From Lachnospiraceae bacterium (GTDB lineage Bacteria > Bacillota > Clostridia > Lachnospirales > Lachnospiraceae): a stretch of DNA of 5,189 bases. Location: assembly GCA_021153325.1 (NCBI GenBank), contig JAGKTQ010000057.1, positions 1 to 5,189 of the forward strand, in the 5' to 3' direction. Under the pieces are notes generated by a model. It saw only the letters and a program-made list of their open reading frames with translations. It made no database searches and was not told the DNA's origin. Made by a program: the position numbers and the translations under genes. Below are positions 1 through 5,066 of the stretch, piece after piece. The number at the start of each line of letters is the position of its first letter. Positions within the stretch are counted from its first letter, which is position 1.

Positions 1-158
1 TCTCTTACAAGCTCGTCCTGCGTAATTCCGTCTTTTTTATATAATGAACCGAGATACATAAGCTCCGTAGCTGTAATATCCACCTTTTCAAGTTCGTTAT
101 TTAGAAACATATTAAATTGTCTGTATAAAATACTGATATTCTTTCCTATGGTCTCCAT
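1..158 (-). CDS. MarR-family transcriptional regulator, N-terminal part only
   Basis: Only the first 52 codons are present; the gene runs off the left edge. The start at 158 is fixed by an AAAGGAGG site at 163-170, four bases upstream of the ATG. The translated part reads ISILYRQFNMFLNNELEKVD, then ITATELMYLGSLYKKDG and ITQDELV. This matches the dimerisation helix and the start of the winged-helix domain in MarR regulators, where the conserved (I/L)TxxxxxxLxxLxxxxGxTQxEL pattern leads into the recognition helix. MarR proteins are cytoplasmic dimers that usually repress their own operon and neighbouring stress or efflux genes. The gene has its own promoter with two inverted repeats and lies beyond the terminator of the oxidative-stress operon, so it is probably a separate, autoregulated unit. 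The recognition helix, ligand pocket and any downstream target are outside the window, so the ligand is unknown. Confidence 0.85.
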   Translation of the reverse strand, partial: METIGKNISILYRQFNMFLNNELEKVDITATELMYLGSLYKKDGITQDELVR

Positions 159-171
159 ATAGCCTCCTTTG

Positions 172-185
172 GTTGACAAGTCAAC
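172..185. promoter_or_regulatory. Probable MarR operator, proximal inverted repeat
   Basis: GTTGAC (172-177), two-base spacer, GTCAAC (180-185) form a perfect palindrome that lies between the -10 and the start codon and overlaps the -10. Short TTGAC-type palindromes are typical of MarR-family sites. Binding by the adjacent MarR protein is inferred from position. Confidence 0.65.
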
Positions 186-212
186 TATATATCTTTTTAG
201 TTGTTTTGTCAA
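184..212 (-). promoter_or_regulatory. Sigma-A-type promoter of the MarR gene
   Basis: On the minus strand a perfect -35 hexamer TTGACA (207-212) is separated by 17 bases from a -10 hexamer TATAGT (184-189). The MarR start codon lies about 25 bases downstream. Spacing is optimal. The -35 sits inside one inverted repeat and the -10 overlaps the edge of the other, as expected for a repressed promoter. Confidence 0.75.
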
Positions 213-215
213 CTA
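198..215. promoter_or_regulatory. Probable MarR operator, distal inverted repeat
   Basis: TAGTTG (198-203), six-base spacer, CAACTA (210-215) form a second inverted repeat related to the proximal one: both contain GTTG/CAAC, and this one also carries GTCAAC on one side. It covers the -35 element. The two centres are 28 bp apart. Occupation of both would block RNA polymerase. Confidence 0.6.
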
Positions 216-231
216 ATTTTATATGTAAATA

Positions 232-255
232 TAGCAGGAGCATTTACTCCTGCTA
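232..255 (-). terminator. Terminator hairpin ending the five-gene operon
   Basis: TAGCAGGAG (232-240) and CTCCTGCTA (247-255) form a perfect 9-bp stem around a six-base loop, 41 bases past the desulfoferrodoxin stop. On the minus strand the stem is followed by TATTTACATATAAAATT, an AU-rich but interrupted tail, so termination may be only partial. On the plus strand no T-run follows. The MarR promoter starts about 20 bases further on, which supports this as a transcription unit boundary. The 138-base gap 159-296 holds only this hairpin and the MarR control region. Confidence 0.7.
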
Positions 256-296
256 CTAAAAATCAACCTGGAATTTGTACCTCTATTTGCTATATC

Positions 297-665
297 TTAT
301 TTCTTCCATAACCCATGTAAATTGCAGTACTCATAGGCTGCCACAAATTCTTCTCCATCCACAAGTTTAAACTCTGCTCTTGGTTTATCTGTATATTCTA
401 ATTTAACTTTCTGACTACCTCTTGTTGTTTCAATAGCAATCCACTGAATATAATGTGCTTCTACCATTGGATGCTCTACTTCACCAACTTCAACAGTCAC
501 CTTGTCTCCATCCACTGTTACAACAGGTACATGCTTCTCATGTGCTCCATCACTGGTTCCCGGTACAATCTCTGTCATCTTCTGACCACAGCACATAACT
601 GGAACACCTGACTCCTTCACATATTCAATAATATTTCCACAATGCTCACAAATATAATATTTCAT
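297..665 (-). CDS. dfx: Desulfoferrodoxin (superoxide reductase, two-iron type)
   Basis: A 122-residue cytoplasmic enzyme that reduces superoxide to hydrogen peroxide without making oxygen, taking electrons from rubredoxin. Residues 1-35 are the desulforedoxin domain, with Fe(Cys)4 ligands C6, C9, C25 and C26 (CEHC...CC). The catalytic domain carries the Fe(His)4Cys centre: EKHVP gives H45, HPM gives H65, HYIQW gives H71, and CNLHGLW gives C114 and H117. The conserved Glu43-Lys44 pair near the active site is present. Length and motif order are typical of the family and nothing is missing. The start at 665 is chosen because AGGGAGG lies at 674-680 and the protein then begins MKYYICEHCG, as in homologues. 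An in-frame ATG 90 bases upstream would add a stretch unlike the family. It is the last gene of the operon, 16 bases after the ferredoxin-rubrerythrin gene, whose product could remove the peroxide it makes. Confidence 0.96.
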   Translation of the reverse strand: MKYYICEHCGNIIEYVKESGVPVMCCGQKMTEIVPGTSDGAHEKHVPVVTVDGDKVTVEVGEVEHPMVEAHYIQWIAIETTRGSQKVKLEYTDKPRAEFKLVDGEEFVAAYEYCNLHGLWKK

Positions 666-681
666 ATAAAAAACCTCCCTA

Positions 682-1860
682 TTAATAATTCTCTTTACGT
701 GCTTCAAAATATGCCTGTGGATGATTACATACAGGACAAACTTCCGGTGCTTCAAGACCGACTACTACATGACCACAGTTACGACATTCCCACATAGTTA
801 CGCCACTCTTTTTAAACACTTCCATAGTTTCAACATTTTTAAGCAATGCACGATATCTTTCCTCATGCAACTTCTCGATGGCAGCTACACCTCTAAACTG
901 TGCTGCAAGTTCTGTAAAGCCTTCTTCCTCTGCATCCTTTGCCATTCTCTCATACATATCGGTCCATTCTGCATTTTCGCCTTCTGCTGCATGAAGAAGG
1001 TTTTCTGCTGTATCACCAAGTTCGCCCAAGGCTTTAAACCAAAGCTTTGCGTGTTCTTTCTCATTCTCGGCTGTCTGTAAGAACAAAGCCGCAATCTGTT
1101 CATATCCGGCTTTCTTTGCTACAGATGCAAAGTAAGTGTACTTATTTCTTGCCTGTGACTCACCGGCAAATGCTTCCCATAAGTTCTTTTCTGTTTTGGT
1201 TCCTGCGTATGGGTTCTTCTTAACCTCTGCTACTTTCTCGAATTTCTCAGCCGGCTGCTTACATATTGGGCACTGCTCCGGTGGCTGTTCTCCTTCGTGA
1301 ACGTATCCGCATACTGTACATTTCCATGTTGTCATAATTGTTTCTCCCTTCGACTTTTCTTTTTTTTCATTATTTGGAACAATTTCTAATAACTTCTTTG
1401 CTGTTTCCATTGGAAAGTCTGACGTAGGAGGATTTGCAATCAACTCCTCTAATAACTCATGTACATTATTGCTCTGTGGAAGCATAAAACCAGCTTCTCT
1501 AACAATATCTTCCGCAATCAGTCTTTCTGATTTGGCTACTGCATTCATTAAACGGCTAAGTCCTTCCATATCCGTTGTATCTGCTATTTGTCTGGCCATA
1601 GTCTCACCATCAGACTTATTCTGTGCCAGTTCGTTTAATGTAGCCTTTACTTCATCCGTTTTAGATTGTTGTGGCGGAAACTCAACGGGTACCATGCTGA
1701 TAGCTCCACTAGGACAAGCCTGCGCACACATTCCGCATCCCACACATTTATTGATATCAATAATACTATCTTCCGTATCTGTCGCTCCATAAGGACATAC
1801 ATACAGACACAGGCAATCCTTTGTACAAAGCCTAAGGTTTCTAACTGCCTTTAATTCCAT
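682..1860 (-). CDS. rbr: Dicluster ferredoxin fused to double-rubredoxin rubrerythrin
   Basis: A 392-residue protein. Residues 10-58 form a ferredoxin: C39, C42, C45 and C49-Pro bind one [4Fe-4S] cluster, and C12, C16, C18 and C22-Pro probably a second with unusual spacing. Residues 60-175 are helical, charged and unrecognised, ending in a Lys/Glu-rich linker. From M176 the rest is a complete rubrerythrin: a rubredoxin (C181, C184, C197, C200), a four-helix diiron domain with all seven expected ligands (E234, E267, H270, E295, E298, E329, H332), and a second rubredoxin (C359, C362, C375, C378). Rubrerythrins reduce hydrogen peroxide to water in the anaerobe cytoplasm. Most have one rubredoxin, at one end or the other, so this module is larger than usual. 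The start at 1860 follows GGGAG (1870-1874) in the last codons of the upstream gene, only 2 bases from its stop, so translation is probably coupled. An internal ribosome binding site precedes M176. The family call is firm; the benefit of the fusion is unknown. Confidence 0.93.
   Translation of the reverse strand: MELKAVRNLRLCTKDCLCLYVCPYGATDTEDSIIDINKCVGCGMCAQACPSGAISMVPVEFPPQQSKTDEVKATLNELAQNKSDGETMARQIADTTDMEGLSRLMNAVAKSERLIAEDIVREAGFMLPQSNNVHELLEELIANPPTSDFPMETAKKLLEIVPNNEKKEKSKGETIMTTWKCTVCGYVHEGEQPPEQCPICKQPAEKFEKVAEVKKNPYAGTKTEKNLWEAFAGESQARNKYTYFASVAKKAGYEQIAALFLQTAENEKEHAKLWFKALGELGDTAENLLHAAEGENAEWTDMYERMAKDAEEEGFTELAAQFRGVAAIEKLHEERYRALLKNVETMEVFKKSGVTMWECRNCGHVVVGLEAPEVCPVCNHPQAYFEARKENY
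1333..1348 (-). promoter_or_regulatory. Internal ribosome binding site and ATG for free rubrerythrin
   Basis: Inside the ferredoxin-rubrerythrin gene, GGGAG (1344-1348, within AAGGGAGAA) lies 8 bases before an in-frame ATG at 1335-1333. The ATG begins MTTWKCTVCGY, the natural N-terminus of the rubrerythrin part. Initiation here would give a free 217-residue protein with both rubredoxins and the whole diiron domain. Site and spacing are as good as at the annotated gene starts. Use in vivo is inferred. Confidence 0.6.
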
Positions 1861-1862
1861 AT

Positions 1863-2495
1863 TTATGCTCTCCCTTCTATCTTTTCAAATTTATAAGGAG
1901 GAACTTTACATACCGGGCAAAGCTCAGGTGGTGTCTCTCCAATATATACAAATCCACACACTGTACAAACCCAAATGTCTGTATCAGCAAGCATTGCCTC
2001 TCCTTCATTCAGATATCTGTTTACCAGTGATGAAAGCATTCTTGTAACCTTTTCACCCCATACACAGATTCTTGCTGCACCCCTATCTTTATTTTGGTCC
2101 GCAACAGCTCTAACATGAGGATATTTATCTATATCCTCATGTAACAGTTTCGCCACATTTTCAACAGTTGCATCATTTACTGCCGGTGTAATACTGGTAA
2201 AATATGCTGCCAGTTCATTGAACAGACCTGCTTCCTCCGATTTGTACTGCTTTTCACAACCTCTTGCAAGATTAGAGCATACCGCAGCTAATTGTCCCGC
2301 TGAAAGTTTTTTTAGGTCTGCAGCCTCTGTATTCACACTGACTGGATTTACTTCTGTTTTGGGTACTTCCGGCTTAAAATCAGATTTAACCGCACCACAA
2401 AGTGGACATTTCCAGTCCTCCGGCAACTGTTCAAATGGGACTTTTTCTTTTTCATCATCATAGACATATCCACAAATTTGACATATGTACCTCAT
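1863..2495 (-). CDS. Two-rubredoxin protein with central helical domain
   Basis: A 210-residue protein. Residues 1-42 are a rubredoxin of the classic kind, with CQICGYVYDD (C5, C8) and DWKCPLCGA (C30, C33). Its central loop is about eight residues shorter than in free rubredoxins (22 residues between the Cys pairs rather than about 30). Residues 174-207 are a short rubrerythrin-type rubredoxin (WVCTVCGFVY; C177, C180, C193, C196). Between them lies an alpha-helical region of about 110 residues containing LARGCEKQYKSEEAGLFNEL and three further cysteines (C73, C80, C144). It may be a remote ferritin-like relative, but I see no ExxH pairs that would make a diiron site. The likely role is electron transfer to the rubrerythrin and desulfoferrodoxin encoded next, accepting electrons from the upstream flavoprotein; this is inference from context. 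The start at 2495 is set by AAGGAGGT at 2501-2508; a longer in-frame start at 2540 would overlap the upstream gene and lacks family support. No specific name is recognised. Confidence 0.88.
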   Translation of the reverse strand: MRYICQICGYVYDDEKEKVPFEQLPEDWKCPLCGAVKSDFKPEVPKTEVNPVSVNTEAADLKKLSAGQLAAVCSNLARGCEKQYKSEEAGLFNELAAYFTSITPAVNDATVENVAKLLHEDIDKYPHVRAVADQNKDRGAARICVWGEKVTRMLSSLVNRYLNEGEAMLADTDIWVCTVCGFVYIGETPPELCPVCKVPPYKFEKIEGRA

Positions 2496-2509
2496 AAAAT
2501 ACCTCCTTT

Positions 2510-4201
2510 TTATTTTTCCATACCACAAGGGTATGTACATTCACTCATTTGTTTTTCATGGATGACACTTGCGTAAAAACGATATCCACCGGAAAAATTA
2601 TAACAATCAAAACCATTCTGAGTTAATATTCGGCAAGCGATATAACTTCGGAGACCACTCTGGCATATTACATACACCGGCTTACTGTCATCAATTTCAT
2701 TCATTCGTTCTCTTAAGTCATCCACCGGAATATTGATATACCCATCAATGTGCCCCTGTTGATACTCCCAAACTGTTCTTGCATCCAATAAAGTAACACT
2801 TCCGTCTCTCGGAAGGTCTGCAATCTCATCCCAGTGATACTGTTTCACAAATCCATTCCTGATGTTTTCAATCATAAATCCTGCCATATTAACAGGGTCC
2901 TTCGCCGATGAAAATGGTGGCGCATATGCCAAATCTAAATCCTTAAGCATATTCGCTTTCATACCGGCATGCATTGCTGTAGCAAGCACATCCAGTCTCT
3001 TATCCACACCTTCTGTTCCCACAATCTGCGCTCCAAGAAGTTTCCATGTATCCTTTTCAAAAACAACTTTCATGGTCATAACTTTTGCACCGGGATAATA
3101 ACCTGCATGAGAAGCCGGGGAAAGGACAACACTTTCACAATCAATTCCCATAGATTTAGCTACTTTCTCAGTCAAACCAGTTCCTGCAACAGTCATATCA
3201 AATATCTTTATTATGGAGGAACCCATAGAACCCTGATAATGACTATCCCCTCCACAGATATTATCTGCTGCAATACGCCCCTGTTTATTCGCCGGTCCTG
3301 CAAGTGCAATTACGGTATCTTCTTCTGTCACAAAATGTTTCACCTGAATAGCATCACCCACAGCATAAATATCCTGTACAGAGGTTTCCATACGATCATT
3401 TACGACAATACTTCCTTTTACACCAAGCTTTAGTCCTGCTTGTTTTGCAAGACTATTTTCGGGTGCCACTCCTATGGCAAGCAAAACCATATCAGCTGCT
3501 ATTTCACTATTATCTTCCAGCAGGGTCACAATACGTTCCCCATCCTGTCGAAAAGAGGTAACATTACTATTCAGTCTTAATGAAATCCCCTTTACCCGAA
3601 GCTTACTATGAACAAACGAAGCCATATCATAATCCAGCGTATTCATCAACTGATTCGGCCTCTGAACAATCGTCACATTAAGACCTTTTTCCTTAAGATT
3701 TTCCGCAACCTCAATACCTATATAGCCTCCGCCCACAATCACAGCACTTTGCGCTTTTGTTTTTTCCAAATAATCATGAATCCGAAACGTATCTTCTACT
3801 GTTCTTAGCGAAAAAATCTTTTCACTGTCGATTCCGGGCAGATTTGGTCTTACAGGTTTTGCACCCGGAGATAATAAGAGCTTATCATAAGGTTCCTCCC
3901 ATTCTGTACCTGTAAGCAGATTCTTTACTGTTACTGTCTTTTTGGTCACATCAATGTTAGTTACTTCATGATTTACTTTTACTAAAATCCGAAATCTTGT
4001 CCAAAAACTTTCCGGCGTCTGAAGTGTCAAATCACTGGAATCTGTGATTACATCACCAATATAATATGGCAGACCACAATTGGCGTAAGAAATATATCCT
4101 GTCTTTTCAAAAACAATTATTTCTGCACTTTCGTCCAGACGGCGAATTCTTGCTGCGGCCGAAGCTCCACCAGCCACACCACCTATAATTACCACTTTCA
4201 T
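2510..4201 (-). CDS. CoA-disulfide reductase-like flavoprotein with C-terminal rhodanese
   Basis: A 563-residue FAD- and NAD(P)H-dependent oxidoreductase. The N-terminal FAD site is VVIIGGVAGGAS (residues 3-14), SYANCGLPYYIG holds the single redox cysteine C42 typical of CoA-disulfide reductase and NADH oxidase/peroxidase relatives, VIVGGGYIGIE (154-164) is the NAD(P)H-binding fold, and DIYAVGDA (277-284) is the second FAD motif. The dimerisation domain follows to about 445, with HAGYYPGA (365-372) and LAYAPPFSSAKDP (424-436), regions that hold the CoA-site tyrosines in CoA-disulfide reductases. Residues 455-548 are a rhodanese with active-site loop CQSGLRS (C513 to R518). Relatives reduce CoA disulfide, CoA persulfide or polysulfide, the rhodanese carrying sulfane sulfur. 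In this operon it could also feed NAD(P)H electrons to rubredoxins, since no other NADH-rubredoxin reductase is present; that is inference. Length is normal for the fused form. The start has GAGGT at 4209-4213. The tail ends with C555 and C559. Confidence 0.92.
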   Translation of the reverse strand: MKVVIIGGVAGGASAAARIRRLDESAEIIVFEKTGYISYANCGLPYYIGDVITDSSDLTLQTPESFWTRFRILVKVNHEVTNIDVTKKTVTVKNLLTGTEWEEPYDKLLLSPGAKPVRPNLPGIDSEKIFSLRTVEDTFRIHDYLEKTKAQSAVIVGGGYIGIEVAENLKEKGLNVTIVQRPNQLMNTLDYDMASFVHSKLRVKGISLRLNSNVTSFRQDGERIVTLLEDNSEIAADMVLLAIGVAPENSLAKQAGLKLGVKGSIVVNDRMETSVQDIYAVGDAIQVKHFVTEEDTVIALAGPANKQGRIAADNICGGDSHYQGSMGSSIIKIFDMTVAGTGLTEKVAKSMGIDCESVVLSPASHAGYYPGAKVMTMKVVFEKDTWKLLGAQIVGTEGVDKRLDVLATAMHAGMKANMLKDLDLAYAPPFSSAKDPVNMAGFMIENIRNGFVKQYHWDEIADLPRDGSVTLLDARTVWEYQQGHIDGYINIPVDDLRERMNEIDDSKPVYVICQSGLRSYIACRILTQNGFDCYNFSGGYRFYASVIHEKQMSECTYPCGMEK

Positions 4202-4228
4202 TTCTTACACCTCAATTCGTTTTATAAA

Positions 4229-4975
4229 TTAATGCTTTCCACAACCATGGTCTCCACATGTATGTCTATCCTCATGGTGATGGTGATTACAATTTGAACC
4301 GGTATTTACAAGTGTACCGGCAAGATAACTTGAAACTGCTTTATCCACATTTCCCGTTGCACCTGCACACAGTTCTATTCCGGCTTCTGCAAGCGCCATC
4401 TGTGCACCGCCTCCGATACCGCCACAAATAAGTACATCTATCTGATTTGTTGCAAGCACTCCTGCCAGAGCACCATGTCCTTGTCCATTTGAGCTAATCA
4501 CTTCCGAAGAAATGACTTGATTATCCTCTATTTCATATACTTTAAAATTCTCGGTTCTTCCAAAATGCTGAAATACCTCTTCGTTGTCATATGTTACCGC
4601 TATTCGCATAATTCCATTCTCCTTTTTTTGTAATTGTCTTTGATTCAAGTATGATTTCGTTAAATGACATTTTTTACAATGCGGACTTCCATCACAAAGC
4701 ACATAATTTCCACCTTCGATTTGAAGCCCCTTTCCCATCACTAACGCCTTTGCAATTTTTTCTCTCGCATTATTATAAATTAATTGAGCAGTTGTCCGTG
4801 CAACACCTAACTTATTAGCACATTCTTCCTGACTGAATCCTTCCAAGTCAATCAGTCTTATGCTTTCATATTCATCAACAGTCATAATCAACATTTCGCT
4901 GTTATCATTTTGCTGAGGTATAAACACTTTAACATCAGGCTCTTTACATACTATTCTCTTTCTACATCTTGGCAT
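4229..4975 (-). CDS. DUF134 (UPF0251) - NifX/NifB-type Fe-Mo cofactor-binding fusion protein
   Basis: A 248-residue fusion. Residues 1-105 are a DUF134/UPF0251 domain. It begins MPRCRKRIV and carries a sigma-70 region 4-like helix-turn-helix (FSQEECANKLGVARTTAQLI, 47-66), then Cys-rich LCDGSPHCKKC (C94, C100, C103). Residues 123-225 match the dinitrogenase iron-molybdenum cofactor-binding fold (MRIAVTYDNEEVFQHFGRTE, then VLICGGIGGGAQ), found in NifX, NafY, the NifB C-terminus and many stand-alone proteins of non-fixing anaerobes. No nitrogenase genes are seen, so a cofactor-assembly role is not implied. The last 20 residues are rich in His and Cys (HHHH, then HTC, DHGC, KH) and probably bind metal. 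As first gene of the operon, with a DNA-binding fold and metal-binding features, it could be a metal or Fe-S-responsive regulator of the operon; this is inference. The start at 4975 has AGAGGTG at 4982-4988. An internal ribosome binding site precedes M123. Confidence 0.9.
   Translation of the reverse strand: MPRCRKRIVCKEPDVKVFIPQQNDNSEMLIMTVDEYESIRLIDLEGFSQEECANKLGVARTTAQLIYNNAREKIAKALVMGKGLQIEGGNYVLCDGSPHCKKCHLTKSYLNQRQLQKKENGIMRIAVTYDNEEVFQHFGRTENFKVYEIEDNQVISSEVISSNGQGHGALAGVLATNQIDVLICGGIGGGAQMALAEAGIELCAGATGNVDKAVSSYLAGTLVNTGSNCNHHHHEDRHTCGDHGCGKH
4607..4624 (-). promoter_or_regulatory. Internal ribosome binding site and ATG for free NifX-like protein
   Basis: AAGGAG (4619-4624, preceded by a run of A) lies 9 bases before an in-frame ATG at 4609-4607. 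That ATG begins MRIAVTYDNE, the usual N-terminus of stand-alone NifX-like proteins. Starting here would give a 126-residue protein made of the cofactor-binding domain and the His/Cys tail, without the DNA-binding part. Use in vivo is inferred. Confidence 0.6.
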
Positions 4976-5011
4976 CTTAACACCTCTTTTTTTGGCATAT
5001 GCTATAAAAAT

Positions 5012-5039
5012 ATTATACCATATCTCTTTATGAAGTAAA
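5012..5039 (-). promoter_or_regulatory. Promoter of the five-gene oxidative-stress operon
   Basis: On the minus strand a perfect -10 TATAAT (5012-5017) is preceded by TG one base upstream (extended -10, TGGTATAAT). A -35-like TTTACT (5034-5039, four of six matches) lies 16 bases further up. Transcription should begin near 5005, giving a leader of about 30 bases that contains the palindrome GCATATGC (4995-5002) and the ribosome binding site. No other convincing promoter was seen in the short gaps between the operon genes. Confidence 0.75.
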
Positions 5040-5044
5040 GAAAA

Positions 5045-5066
5045 ACTGTGATAACAAAATCACAGT
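5045..5066 (-). terminator. Rho-independent terminator of the gene entering from the right
   Basis: ACTGTGAT (5045-5052) and ATCACAGT (5059-5066) form an 8-bp stem with a six-base loop. On the minus strand the stem can be extended by one G-T and two A-T pairs, and it runs into TTTTTCTTT. The upstream gene's TGA stop lies inside the 5' arm. It separates that gene from the operon promoter, whose -35 begins 5 bases beyond the stem. Confidence 0.8.

Noticed and set aside
666..755. Upstream in-frame extension of desulfoferrodoxin by 30 residues
   Set aside because: It overlaps the ferredoxin-rubrerythrin gene, has no ribosome binding site, and desulfoferrodoxins begin close to the first cysteine pair. 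The site at 674-680 decides for the start at 665.
721..1080. Open frame of 119 codons on the plus strand
   Set aside because: It is the complement of the rubrerythrin coding region; its Phe/Cys-rich composition reflects antisense reading of Glu/Lys/Ala codons.
2496..2540. Upstream in-frame extension of the two-rubredoxin protein by 15 residues
   Set aside because: It would overlap the end of the flavoprotein gene and lacks a ribosome binding site. AAGGAGGT at 2501-2508 sits ideally before the ATG at 2495, and rubredoxins begin right at MxxYxCxxC.
2969..3433. Open frame of 154 codons on the plus strand
   Set aside because: It lies wholly inside the flavoprotein-rhodanese gene on the other strand, shows a biased Ser/Ile/His/Cys composition without domain features, and has no good ribosome binding site.
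4229..4609. Possible role in nitrogenase cofactor assembly suggested by the NifX-like domain
   Set aside because: No nitrogenase or nif genes are present, and this domain is common in anaerobes that do not fix nitrogen. Only metal or cofactor binding is supported.
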